From Streptomyces acidicola (GTDB lineage Bacteria > Actinomycetota > Actinomycetes > Streptomycetales > Streptomycetaceae), in the NCBI RefSeq assembly GCF_009377235.1, contig NZ_VMNX01000081.1:1-36187 (forward strand): DNA of 36,187 nucleotides, in the 5' to 3' direction. Shown one piece after another: positions 23,740-31,867 of the stretch. The position numbers were made by a program, and so were the translations under genes. Numbering within the stretch: the first letter of the stretch is position 1; each line of letters starts with the position of its first letter. Under the pieces are notes generated by a model. It searched no databases. It was not told where the DNA came from and worked only from the letters and a program-made list of their open reading frames with translations.

Positions 23740-24644
23740 GGCTGCGGCTCCCGTCGTTGGGTGGTGGAGACATCGTCGGGAAGGGCGTCACGGGGACGCA
23801 ATACGGCTTCCGTCTCACGGAAGGGTCGGTGTAAAGGGCCTGTTCAGAGGGTTGATCTGGATACGCCTCGGCTTCCGACCCCAGCGGAATGCGCAGCCAC
23901 GTCTCCTGTTCTGCACCTACGGCACGTGTCGCTACAGCATCGATGATTTGCAACAAGTCACTGAATTGCGTTCTCTATAGCGACTTCCCGCTGTGTATGG
24001 CTGGTACAGCGGCAGAATTCGTATAGCGGCAGATCAAGGCTGGTCATTGCCGCGATGGGAGGGGGCGGGGTCGAATCCGGGTCGAATTCGCCTTCCTCTC
24101 GCCACGTTCGGTGCGTTGTTGCAGGTCAACGGCGTGATCAGATGTCATGCGCCTGGTCGCGTGAGCGGCTGCCGAACCCGAGAGGCGAGGGGTGGTCACC
24201 GGCAGGTTCTTCGTCTCCTGGTGGTACGACGGCAGCAACTTGCTGACCTGCGGATATGGCAGCCGTGAAGACCTTGCCGGGACCGCTGGCCCGGGAATGG
24301 TCCGGATCTTGACCGATGCAGACCTTGGGACTGCGGCTCTGTTGCATTGGCCGTAGCCGCCCGCTCCAAGCTGACGGTCCCACCTGGCACGGGTAGTCGG
24401 AAGCGTCTTGTGCCGTCCAGGTGGTCTGGATCAGGTGCGTTTGTGGCCCGGCCGATTCGGATCCTCCTGGGGCGCGTGACGATCGCCCATGCCGGCCGCG
24501 GCGAGGCCGCCGCCAACTGGTGGGTCCCGGCATGGGCCAACCGACCTGCCACGCAAGGGGCGAATGCCCCGCAACGCGGGCAGGACGTTGTGGCCGAGAA
24601 TTCCGCAAAGGCGTCCGAGGCCCACTGGCGCTGCGGTGCAGTGG
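23740..24644. other. 905-base region without a convincing gene
   Basis: The first 150 bases should hold the oxygenase promoter: CTTCCGT-CTC-ACGGAAG (23807-23823) is a perfect 7-bp dyad suited to an IclR-type dimer, and GCGTC-N5-GACGC (23786-23800) lies beside it. A hairpin CCGCTGT/ACAGCGG occurs at 23988-24012. The rest is less GC-rich, with no frame showing normal codon bias, and reads like decayed sequence. Near the right end are two adjacent inverted repeats: 11-bp arms 24485-24495/24527-24537, and a 40-base stem-loop at 24545-24584. Open frames here match no family I know. Confidence 0.55.
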
Positions 24645-25487
24645 TCAGCTGCTGTCGCGGAGCATGAGCAGCCTGACGAGGACGAGGGCCAGTCCGGCGG
24701 TGGCCATTCCCGCGGCAGCGTCGAGGACGTAGTGGTAGCGGCAGTACACCACGGACACGGTGAGCAGCGCGGTGGCCGCGATCAACAGCCGTTTCGCAGG
24801 GGGCGGTACGGGGGTTGCCCGTGCGGAGAGTGCCGCTGCCCAGGCGCCGGCGACGTGGGAGGAGGGAAAGCAGGTGCCGGGCGGATCGGCGCTTGCCATC
24901 AACTGGGCCTGGAGGGGCTGGGCGAGGTAGCCGTGCAACTGGTGCGGCGTGAAGGCCGGGGCGAGCGAAGCGATGGGGCCGGCGAGGGGAAGCAGTATGA
25001 AGCCGAGGAAGCACAGGTAGAGAGCGAGGCACAGGGCGAGGACGTAGCGCTGCAGGGCCTGGTGCATGGCTTTGGCGAGGAAGTAGGCCGGGGGTAGCAC
25101 GAAGTACAGGTAGTAGGAGCTGTAGCTGAGACTGAGGGCCTCGGTGAGGGGGCGGGAGGCGAGGTCGCCGAGCAGGAGGTTGGGGTGGGCGCCGAACAGG
25201 TGCCGTTCCCAGGCCAGCATGGTGTCGTCGAGCAGGCGGCCGTGCAGGGCGAGCGACTGGGGGCCGGACGCGGAGAACAGCAGTGGCGCGCAGGCCAGCG
25301 GGTACAGCGCGCGCACGTTTGCCAGGGCCGGCGATGCCCAGTGGCGGTGTGCCGCGGCGCAGGCGAGGACGAAGGCGGCCAGCGCCGCGTAGGCCCCTGT
25401 CAGCCACGCGGCGTGAGGTACGGCCTCGCGGCCCAGGAGCACTGCCGTGGCGGCGAGGGCGAGGTACCCGAGGGTCACTGTCTCCAC
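24645..25487 (-). CDS. PAP2-superfamily membrane enzyme, Aur1 (inositol-phosphorylceramide synthase)-like
   Basis: A 280-aa protein with about six membrane helices and PAP2 motifs at the C-terminal end: GTCFPSSHVAGAW (motif with catalytic His) and CRYHYVLDAAAG (H and D of the third motif). The upstream HLFGAHPNLLL stretch and overall layout recall the PAP2_3/Aur1 branch, whose eukaryotic members move a phospho head group onto ceramide. GTG 25487 starts just before the first helix (VETVTLGYLALAA); an in-frame GTG at 25718 would add 77 charged residues, lies inside a 30-bp dyad and lacks a ribosome site, so I prefer the shorter form, with modest confidence. It is divergent from the alpha-oxoamine synthase operon. 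Confidence 0.75.
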   Translation of the reverse strand: METVTLGYLALAATAVLLGREAVPHAAWLTGAYAALAAFVLACAAAHRHWASPALANVRALYPLACAPLLFSASGPQSLALHGRLLDDTMLAWERHLFGAHPNLLLGDLASRPLTEALSLSYSSYYLYFVLPPAYFLAKAMHQALQRYVLALCLALYLCFLGFILLPLAGPIASLAPAFTPHQLHGYLAQPLQAQLMASADPPGTCFPSSHVAGAWAAALSARATPVPPPAKRLLIAATALLTVSVVYCRYHYVLDAAAGMATAGLALVLVRLLMLRDSS

Positions 25488-25805
25488 GGCCTTCAGGAAG
25501 GGTCTGGCTGCCGGATGGGGGTGAGATCGGCGGGCGATCTGCGGTGTGGTCCGAAAGGGTGATAGCTGTGCGGGGAGAGAGTGCCCTCCGCGCAGAGGCC
25601 GGGCGGGCGCCGGCGCGACGTCAGATCCTCGATGCTGGGATGGTTTCCGCTGGTCAGATGTGGTCAAGGGACCTCGTGCGTCCTTGCGTTGAGTGTCAGA
25701 TATCCGGATAGGGGACACTCACAATTACCGTTTGTCGTCACATGACTCCAATGGGCTACGGTTGCCGCGATCTTGGAGTGCACGCTGTGACAGGGCAGGT
25801 ACGCG
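25488..25805. promoter_or_regulatory. Divergent control region of the lipid cluster
   Basis: This 318-base space separates the PAP2 gene from the alpha-oxoamine synthase operon. Part of it (25488-25718) is open in the PAP2 frame and could be coding if the upstream GTG is used. The symmetric element at 25691-25720 lies inside. No further gene is seen. Confidence 0.5.
25691..25720. promoter_or_regulatory. 30-bp nested dyad, candidate operator
   Basis: GAGTGTC at 25691-25697 and its complement at 25714-25720 flank, at equal distances of three bases, the perfect 10-bp palindrome TATCCGGATA (25701-25710). The whole element is symmetric around 25705/25706 except for the two 3-base linkers. It is placed 86 bases upstream of the alpha-oxoamine synthase ATG. 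Confidence 0.65.
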
Positions 25806-27029
25806 ATGTCAGATGTGAGTGGAGCGGCGGCTTCCTGGGCTGCCGTCGGCAGGGCTCGGGATACCGGCGGTGATCCGTTCTTCCGCCGGATCACCGGGCG
25901 GCCGGCTCCGGGAGAGGTCCTCGTCGAAGGCATGCTGGCGATCAATGCGGCCTCTGGTGACTATCTGGGCCTGGCGTCCGATCCACGCGTACGCGAGGCG
26001 GCCGCGGCCGCGGCGCGCGATCTGGGCGCCTCCTGCTCCGGCTCACCTCTGGTGATCGGCACCTGGTCGGTTCACGCGCAACTGGCGGAGGAACTCGCCG
26101 ACTTCCTGCAGCGGCCGGCGGTGCTACTGGCCGCCACGGGATTCCAGGCCAATCTCACTCTGGCCTGCCTCTTCGGCGAGGACCGGGCGGTCATCGCCGA
26201 CCGGCACATCCATGCCTCTCTTGTCGATGCGCTGCGGCTCGGAGCCGCCAAGAACCGCCGGTTCCGGCACAACACACCCCGCCACCTGGCGCAGTTGCTG
26301 GAAGAAGCGTCCGGCCAGGGGCTGTCGCCGGTGGTCCTCACCGAGGGAGCGTTCTCGCTGGGCGGGGAACTGGCCGTACTGCCGGAGATCGCCGATCTTG
26401 GCGGACGTCATGCGGCCATGCTCATCGTCGACGGGGCTCACGACATCGGGGTCCTTGGCCCATCGGGGCGCGGTGCCGGTGAGCACCTCGGCTGCGAGCA
26501 GAAGATCGACGTACTGACCGGGACCTTCTCCAAGGCGTTCGGTGCCGGCGGGGGATTCATCGCTGGAAGCAGTGAACTCATCGAGCACTGCCGCGTGTTC
26601 GGGCATGCTGCCGTCTACTCGGCGTCCATGCCGCCACCGACCGCCGCGGCGGCGCTCGCCGCGCTGCACATCATCCGCGACGAGTCCGAACGGCGCGCCG
26701 TACTGTCACACCTGGCGCACCGTCTGCACGACGGACTGGCCGAGTTGGGACACGTCCGTCCCAACTGGGCCAGCCCCATCGTGGCACTCCCGGCCGGTGA
26801 CGCCGACCAGTGCCTGCACACATGGCGGGCGATGCTGGAGGCCGGTGTGTTTGTTGCGCCGTTCCTGCCGCCGGGCGTCCCGCCGGGACAGTCCCGGCTG
26901 CGCCTGTCCGTCACCGCCGCCCACACTGATGCGCACATCGACCACATCCTGGAGGTCGTGGGCCAGTTCCTGCCGTCGGGCGACACGGCTGGTGTGGCAG
27001 CGGAACCGGTCCCGTGTCCCGCCTCATGA
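25806..27029 (+). CDS. PLP-dependent alpha-oxoamine synthase (serine-palmitoyltransferase-like)
   Basis: A 407-aa fold-type I enzyme that condenses an amino acid with an acyl thioester, releasing CO2 and giving a 2-amino ketone. Seen are the PLP-stacking His in DRHIHASLVD (H136), D209/H212 in VDGAHDIGVLG and the Schiff-base lysine K243 in GTFSKAFGAGGGFIAG. The GGGFIAG run after the lysine and AVYSASMPPPTAAAALAALHII look closer to serine palmitoyltransferase than to biotin-pathway BioF, and no biotin gene is near. ATG 25806 follows GGGCAGG. Its stop overlaps the next gene (ATGA). With the ACP at 28227 it could take acyl-ACP, as Caulobacter Spt does (inference). Confidence 0.85.
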   Translation: MSDVSGAAASWAAVGRARDTGGDPFFRRITGRPAPGEVLVEGMLAINAASGDYLGLASDPRVREAAAAAARDLGASCSGSPLVIGTWSVHAQLAEELADFLQRPAVLLAATGFQANLTLACLFGEDRAVIADRHIHASLVDALRLGAAKNRRFRHNTPRHLAQLLEEASGQGLSPVVLTEGAFSLGGELAVLPEIADLGGRHAAMLIVDGAHDIGVLGPSGRGAGEHLGCEQKIDVLTGTFSKAFGAGGGFIAGSSELIEHCRVFGHAAVYSASMPPPTAAAALAALHIIRDESERRAVLSHLAHRLHDGLAELGHVRPNWASPIVALPAGDADQCLHTWRAMLEAGVFVAPFLPPGVPPGQSRLRLSVTAAHTDAHIDHILEVVGQFLPSGDTAGVAAEPVPCPAS

Positions 27030-28243
27030 GCGCTCCCCGGCCCCTGCACGGCCCTGCCGATATCGTGATGGTCCGCAGCCGCGCCGACATGGATGACTTC
27101 ATCAAGCTGCCCTACCAGCTGTACAAGGCCCACCCGTACTGGGTAGCGCCGCTCGAAGTGGAACGGCGTCAGTTCCTCAACCGGCGCCGCAATCCCTACC
27201 TGCGCCAGAGCGACGTCGGCTATTTCCTGGCCCGCCGCGGTCGGGTGCCGGTGGGCCGGGTCGCGGCCATCATCGGCCCTGAGGGCACAGCCAGCCAGTG
27301 CCAGGGTCACGTGGGCTTTTTCGAGTGCACTGACGACCAGGCCGTGGCGCGCTCTCTGTGGGAGCAGGCAGTGAACTGGCTGCGGGAGCGGGATGTGCAG
27401 ACCGTGATCGGGCCGATGAACCCGAACATGCACCACGAGTGCGGACTGCTCGTCGAGGGCTTCGACGACTCCCCCCGCATTGGTATGCCGTACAACCCTC
27501 CCTACTACACGGACCTGTTCACCGCTGGCGGCTTCACCCCGGTAAAGGACCTGCTGTCGTGGCGGCTGTCCCCGACCAGCCGCAAGCTCACGGCGTGGGC
27601 CGGTTACGGGGACGTGCTGCTGCGCAGCCGCGGGCTGACGGTGCGGTCAGTGGACTGGCGCCGCTTTCGCAGTGAGTCCGGTCTCGTGCGGGAGCTGTAT
27701 CACGCGGGCTGGCAGGACAACTGGGGCTTCGCGCCGGCGACCCACGCGGAGTTCACTTACCTGGCTCGGCAGGTCCGCCTGCTCGCACCCACCGGTGCCC
27801 GCATCGTCGAGCACGAGGGAACACCCGTCGGTTTCAGCATCCTGCTGCCCGACTTCAACCAGGCCCTGGCGCCCGCCCGGGGAAGCCTGACGCGCTACGG
27901 CTGGCCGATCGGGGCCTGGCGCGTGTGGCGGGGCCGCCGCGCCATCACCCGCGGACGCGTGATGGCGCTGGGGGTCCCCGAGGACAGCCGTGCCAAAGGA
28001 GCTGCGCTCGCCCTGATCGCCGATGCCGTGGACAGCGCCCTCGCACACGGCTGGAACGAGATCGACGTGTCCTGGGTCCTGGAGGACAACCAGGCCGCCA
28101 ACAAGCTGCTGGTGGCCATCGGCGCCACCGTCCACAAACGCCACCGGCTGTACGCGCGCTGCGTGCGACACAGCGAGCCGTGCTCATGCCTGACGGCTCT
28201 CACCCATACTGCACAGGAGGCTGTCCATGCCGCTCACCTATGA
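27026..28243 (+). CDS. GNAT-fold acyltransferase, bacterial ceramide synthase-like
   Basis: A 405-aa protein of a large GNAT-like family. It begins with FIKLPYQLYKAHPYWVAPLEVERRQFL and contains GRVAAI, GFFECTDDQAVARSLWEQAVNWL, IGPMNPNMHHECGLLVEGFD and MPYNPPYYTDLF, a signature I associate with proteins found beside bacterial sphingolipid genes. The C-terminal GNAT half shows GRVMALGVPEDSRAKGAALALI and ends near VLEDNQAANKLLVAIGA. In Caulobacter a GNAT protein (bCerS) N-acylates the long-chain base; orthology here is inference. ATG 27026 overlaps the previous stop (ATGA); GTG 27014 is a less likely start. Confidence 0.75.
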   Translation: MSAPRPLHGPADIVMVRSRADMDDFIKLPYQLYKAHPYWVAPLEVERRQFLNRRRNPYLRQSDVGYFLARRGRVPVGRVAAIIGPEGTASQCQGHVGFFECTDDQAVARSLWEQAVNWLRERDVQTVIGPMNPNMHHECGLLVEGFDDSPRIGMPYNPPYYTDLFTAGGFTPVKDLLSWRLSPTSRKLTAWAGYGDVLLRSRGLTVRSVDWRRFRSESGLVRELYHAGWQDNWGFAPATHAEFTYLARQVRLLAPTGARIVEHEGTPVGFSILLPDFNQALAPARGSLTRYGWPIGAWRVWRGRRAITRGRVMALGVPEDSRAKGAALALIADAVDSALAHGWNEIDVSWVLEDNQAANKLLVAIGATVHKRHRLYARCVRHSEPCSCLTALTHTAQEAVHAAHL

Positions 28244-28499
28244 CACTTTGGTCTCGGTTCTCGCCGAAGTCACCGGGGTGGACGAGGAACTGATCACCCC
28301 GCAGACGACGCTGCTGGACATCGAAATGGACTCCCTGCTCCTGGTCGAATTCGCCGTCGTACTCGAAGAGCGCCATGGAGTCGACCTGGCGGACAACCTG
28401 GACCTCACGCAGGGCTCCACCATCGCCGACCTCGTGCAAGCACTGGCCGAGCAGTCCCCGAACGCTGCGGCCGCCCCCTCCACCACGGCGGCGCAGTGA
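28227..28499 (+). CDS. Acyl carrier protein
   Basis: A 90-aa carrier protein. The phosphopantetheine site is Ser36 in DIEMDSLLLVEF; the helix pattern LVSVLAEVTGVDEELI and the Ala/Pro tail are typical. ATG 28227 lies inside the 3' end of the GNAT gene (17-base overlap) with AGGAGG at 28215-28220; its stop overlaps the ketosynthase GTG (GTGA). It is a dedicated ACP, comparable in context with AcpR of ceramide synthesis. The Sfp-type transferase at 9837 could activate it. Confidence 0.93.
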   Translation: MPLTYDTLVSVLAEVTGVDEELITPQTTLLDIEMDSLLLVEFAVVLEERHGVDLADNLDLTQGSTIADLVQALAEQSPNAAAAPSTTAAQ

Positions 28500-29722
28500 C
28501 CCGCGATGTCGCCGTCACCGGCATCGGAATGATCACACCGGCCGGTATCGGCGCCAACGCGACCTGGCAGGGCCTGTGTTCAGGACAGTCCTTCAGCTCC
28601 GCCCGCGATCCGCTCCTGGCAGGGCTCCCGGTGGACCTCTCCTGCCCCGTTCGTGAATTCGACGCCTGTCATCACGTACCGCGGCGGACGGTGCGGCGCA
28701 CCGATGCCTTCACGCACTTCGCGCTGGCCGCCGCCCAAGAGGCCGCCGCAGATGCCGGCCTCACACCAGCGACGGCAGACCCCACGCGCATCGGCGTCGT
28801 CCTGGGAGTCGCCTCCGACAGTTTCACCGGCGTGGAGAAAGTCTGCGATCGTCTCCGAAGCGGTGAACATCACTTGGTTTCCCCATTGTTCCTGCCGCGG
28901 ATCCTGCCCAGCATGGCGGCCGGAGAGATTGCTGCTCACCTTGACTACCGCGGCCCCAATTTCACCGTCACCAGTGCCTGCGCCTCCGGCGGTCACGCCA
29001 TCGGCGTCGCCCGTGACCTCATCCGCTCAGGTACCTGCGACATCGTGCTGGCCGGCGGTGCGGAATCCGGCCGCTCCCCTGTCACCGCCATCAGCTTTGC
29101 CCGCATGGGGGCACTGTCCACCCGCTTGCACGATCCCGCCGGGGCCTCCCGCCCCTTCGACCGTGACCGCGACGGCTTCGTCCTGGGCGAAGGCGCCGCC
29201 GTCCTGGTGCTCGAGAACCTCAACCATGCCCGCGCCCGCGGTGCCGCCTTCCACGGCATCGTCGCCGGCTACGGCGCCTCCGCCGACGCCCATCATCCTG
29301 TCAACCCGCACCCCGACGGAGGCGGCCTGCAACAGGCAGTCAGGACAGCCCTGTCCGATGCACGCATGACGCCTGCCGACATCGATCACGCCAGTGCCCA
29401 CGCGACCTCGACTCCGGCCGGAGACGTCGCCGAAGCACGCGCCCTGAACCGCATCTTCTCCACCGCACCCCCGCCCGTCACGGCCCTGAAAGGCTCGCTC
29501 GGACACGCCCTGGGGGCGGCAGCCGCCATCCAGGCCGCCAGCGCCCTGCTGACCCTCAAGCATCAGGCCATCCCACCCACAGCCAACCTCGACCATCAAG
29601 ACGACGCCATCGACCTCGACATCGTCCGCAAGGCCCCCAGGTCCGCGCGCCTGCGCACCGTGCTGACCACGGCGAGCGGATTCGGCGGAGCCAACGCCGC
29701 ACTCATCCTGCGGACCCCATGA
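28496..29722 (+). CDS. Beta-ketoacyl-ACP synthase, FabF-like (KAS II)
   Basis: A 408-aa condensing enzyme with the Cys-His-His triad: C162 in TSACASGG, H302 in SAHATSTPAGD and H337 in KGSLGHALGAA. The position after the first His is Ala, where most FabF proteins have Gly (H-G-T). GTG 28496 overlaps the ACP stop. Adjacent to an ACP, it could elongate or shape the acyl chain used by the alpha-oxoamine synthase or by the N-acyltransferase. It ends the plus-strand operon at a strong hairpin. Confidence 0.92.
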   Translation: MTRDVAVTGIGMITPAGIGANATWQGLCSGQSFSSARDPLLAGLPVDLSCPVREFDACHHVPRRTVRRTDAFTHFALAAAQEAAADAGLTPATADPTRIGVVLGVASDSFTGVEKVCDRLRSGEHHLVSPLFLPRILPSMAAGEIAAHLDYRGPNFTVTSACASGGHAIGVARDLIRSGTCDIVLAGGAESGRSPVTAISFARMGALSTRLHDPAGASRPFDRDRDGFVLGEGAAVLVLENLNHARARGAAFHGIVAGYGASADAHHPVNPHPDGGGLQQAVRTALSDARMTPADIDHASAHATSTPAGDVAEARALNRIFSTAPPPVTALKGSLGHALGAAAAIQAASALLTLKHQAIPPTANLDHQDDAIDLDIVRKAPRSARLRTVLTTASGFGGANAALILRTP

Positions 29723-29761
29723 CGCGCTACCGCAGCCTGGTACGCACCAGAGGGGAGTAAT

Positions 29762-29802
29762 CGTTGTGGGGCCGCCCCGGCCAGCGGGGCGGCCCCACAA
29801 CG
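29762..29802. terminator. Bidirectional hairpin terminator
   Basis: Perfect 17-bp arms (29762-29778 and 29786-29802) with a 7-base loop between the convergent ketosynthase and methyltransferase genes. The stem is very GC-rich and there is no T-run. Confidence 0.85.
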
Positions 29803-29806
29803 TGTT

Positions 29807-30601
29807 TCAGGCGGCGGTGCCGCCGAGGTAGGTGCGGACGATGAACGGCTTCTCCCGCACGAAGTAGAAGACGTAGATCAGTACCTGGAACACGGCCACG
29901 CACACCAGCCCTGCCACCGACCGGTAGCACAGGGCCACGCCGTAGCCGTGCAGGTTACCCACCCCGTACATCGGGTTGCGCAGCCAGCGGTAGGGGCCGC
30001 GGACGACGTAGCCGTCCGTCGCGGTGGCACGTCCCAGGAACATGTCCCGGCAGTAGTAGGTGTTCAGGCCGGTCAGCCAGGTCGCCCACAGCTTCGTGCC
30101 GAAGCCCACGATGCCCAGCACCACGCCCAGCACGATCCACAGACCATCGACGCCCACTTCGGGCAACTGGCCGGGGAAGGCCGCCATCAGCAACCCCTGG
30201 CACAAGCCTTGCTGCAAGAACAGCAGCCCCAGCACGAAGTCGAACCCTCCGACCGCCCGCGCCTCACCGACGGCATGGGTGAAACGGCGGGCAACCGCCG
30301 TGTCCAGCACAGCGATCAGGCCGCCGTAGTACAGGACCGCGATCACCACCGCGTACCCGACCGCTGCCCATCGCACCGCGCCGCTGCTGCCCGCAGCGGC
30401 GCGGAACTGCTGCTCCGCGGAGAAACCGGCAGCCACCACACACGCCCAGACCAAGGCGCGCAGCACACGGCGCTCGGGCTGGTCCAGGCGCAGCCCGGAC
30501 ATACCGATGACCGCGACCGCCAGCTGCCCCAGCCCCCTCCCCGCCGTCTGGAGCGACGGCGCGCCCGCAGGTGCCGGCGCCAGCTCGGTGGTCTCAGCCA
30601 T
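29807..30601 (-). CDS. Membrane methyltransferase, PEMT/ICMT-like
   Basis: A 264-aa protein with about six hydrophobic segments. The C-terminal part shows the hallmark of isoprenylcysteine/phospholipid methyltransferases, GPYRWLRNPMYGVGN, and the late acidic element REKPFIVRTYLGG, which together form the S-adenosylmethionine site. ATG 30601 has AAGGAG 7 bases upstream and overlaps the preceding reductase gene by 8 bases. In a lipid cluster it could methylate an amine of a head group or of the long-chain base; the substrate is unknown. Confidence 0.75.
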   Translation of the reverse strand: MAETTELAPAPAGAPSLQTAGRGLGQLAVAVIGMSGLRLDQPERRVLRALVWACVVAAGFSAEQQFRAAAGSSGAVRWAAVGYAVVIAVLYYGGLIAVLDTAVARRFTHAVGEARAVGGFDFVLGLLFLQQGLCQGLLMAAFPGQLPEVGVDGLWIVLGVVLGIVGFGTKLWATWLTGLNTYYCRDMFLGRATATDGYVVRGPYRWLRNPMYGVGNLHGYGVALCYRSVAGLVCVAVFQVLIYVFYFVREKPFIVRTYLGGTAA

Positions 30602-31598
30602 GAAGCATCTCCTTGAAAGCCTCTCGCAGTCCGTCCTCGAGCCCCACCCGGGCCCGGAACCCGAAATCCCTGTACGCGCGGTCCGCACTGGCGGTCCATG
30701 ACCCGGCCACGGCCTCGCGCGCCTTGTCCCGGTTGAACACCGGCACCCCGCCCCGCAACCGTCCGACCGCCTCACTCATCACACCGGCCGCCCGCACCAC
30801 AGCCGACGGCACGGGCAGCACCATCGGCCTGCCGCAGCCCAGCACCGCACCAGCCGTCCGCACCAGGTCAGCAAGGGTGTACTCAACGCCGTCGCACAGG
30901 TGATAGACACCGCTGTGGGGCTCATCGGGACCGGCGGTACGCCCCTGCAAGCCCGCGGCGATCAGCCCGTCGCACAGATCGTCCACGTACAGCACCGAAT
31001 AGACGCCACCCGGCGGGCCTGGCCGCACCGCCACCCGCGACCGGGCCGTCGCAGCCAGACGCGGTACGAACGCCACATCACCCGACCCGTACACGATCGG
31101 CGGACGCACGATCACAGTCGGCACCTGATCCGCGAAGCGCCGCGCCTCCCGCTCCCCGGCCAACTTGCTGGCCCCGTACCACGACACCGGGCAGGGCGGG
31201 TCCTCCTCACACCGCGCCCGTCCCTGCCCGAGGACCGGACCAGCAGCCGCCAGCGACGAGCACACGACCAGCCGCGGCGGCGTTCCCAACGTCGCCAGCA
31301 TGCCCGCCAGCACGCCCGTCGCCACCGCGTTGGCCAGTCGGAAGCCTGCATCAGATCCGGCCCGTACTGCGGCCGCCAGATGCATCACCACATCCGCGTC
31401 CGAGACCGCCCCCGCGATCCCCGAGCCTGTGACCAGATCCGCCACGGCAAAATCGACCGGACAGCCGTCCAGCACCCGGCGATCGGACTGCGGCCGCACC
31501 AGTGCCCGCACTCGGCCACCGCACTCAACGATCCGGCGGCACAGGTGCCGGCCCACGAACCCCGTGGCCCCCGTGACCGCCACGCGCATTCCGCTCAT
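30594..31598 (-). CDS. NAD(P)-dependent epimerase/dehydratase-family reductase (CerR-like?)
   Basis: A 334-aa extended SDR protein. The Rossmann loop is VTGATGFVGRHL (residues 8-19), the active-site region SWYGASKLAGE gives Y-x-x-x-K, with VCSSLAAAGPV holding the Ser. The C-terminal FNRDKAREAVAGSWTAS and DFGFRARVGLEDGLRE recur in dehydrogenases of lipid and sterol type. In Caulobacter an epimerase-type SDR (CerR) reduces the 3-keto group in ceramide synthesis; the same role is proposed here by context. ATG 31598 was chosen because it opens the fold; GTG 31655 would add 19 residues encoded inside the duplicated element. Confidence 0.78.
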   Translation of the reverse strand: MSGMRVAVTGATGFVGRHLCRRIVECGGRVRALVRPQSDRRVLDGCPVDFAVADLVTGSGIAGAVSDADVVMHLAAAVRAGSDAGFRLANAVATGVLAGMLATLGTPPRLVVCSSLAAAGPVLGQGRARCEEDPPCPVSWYGASKLAGEREARRFADQVPTVIVRPPIVYGSGDVAFVPRLAATARSRVAVRPGPPGGVYSVLYVDDLCDGLIAAGLQGRTAGPDEPHSGVYHLCDGVEYTLADLVRTAGAVLGCGRPMVLPVPSAVVRAAGVMSEAVGRLRGGVPVFNRDKAREAVAGSWTASADRAYRDFGFRARVGLEDGLREAFKEMLHG

Positions 31599-31614
31599 GT
31601 CCGGCGGCACGAAT

Positions 31615-31734
31615 GGCCACTCTGCCTCGCAAGGTGGGTTGATCGAGATCGTCACGCCTGCACGCTAGAGGGCACATCCCTCATTCAGCGCAATAAAGGC
31701 CGCTTATAGCGCAATCTCCACCCGGACGAATGAC
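31615..31734. repeat. 120-bp direct repeat, copy 1 (upstream of the reductase gene)
   Basis: This copy matches 33031-33150 in 109 of 120 bases without gaps, by my count. It carries the 25-bp dyad GCGC-A-ATAA-N7-TTAT-A-GCGC (31688-31712) and a putative minus-strand promoter. Confidence 0.9.
31703..31730 (-). promoter_or_regulatory. Putative promoter in repeat copy 1
   Basis: On the minus strand TTCGTC (31725-31730) and TATAAG (31703-31708), spacer 16. Both hexamers are unchanged in copy 2. The dyad at 31688-31712 overlaps the -10 element, as expected for a repressor site. Confidence 0.45.
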
Positions 31735-31867
31735 TACCATCCATGGGTGCTGACCAGTAAGGATCATCGCCGTCACGCGTTACGTCGATGCAGGCAACCG
31801 GTCAACGTTCGAGGGTAGTCGACGCACATGCTGCCGGCCGCCGGCAACCGCCTTGCTGAACACGGCG

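Noticed and set aside
24067..24080. A T-arm-like GGTCGAATCC string that could hint at a tRNA or attachment site
   Set aside because: No acceptor, D-arm or anticodon stem pairs around it, so it is not a tRNA gene.
24335..24350. GGCTCTGTTGCATTGG, reminiscent of insertion-sequence ends
   Set aside because: No matching inverted end, target duplication or transposase remnant could be found in the surrounding sequence.
24431..24625. A minus-strand C-P-R-C-G zinc-knuckle-like string as a possible TnpB remnant
   Set aside because: The second Cys pair and the catalytic RuvC-like residues of TnpB are absent, and the frame lacks coding bias.
25806..27029. Reading the alpha-oxoamine synthase as biotin-pathway BioF
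   Set aside because: No bioA, bioB or bioD genes are near, the gene is coupled to a GNAT acyltransferase, ACP and ketosynthase, and the residues after the PLP lysine look more like serine palmitoyltransferase. Not excluded without a phylogeny.
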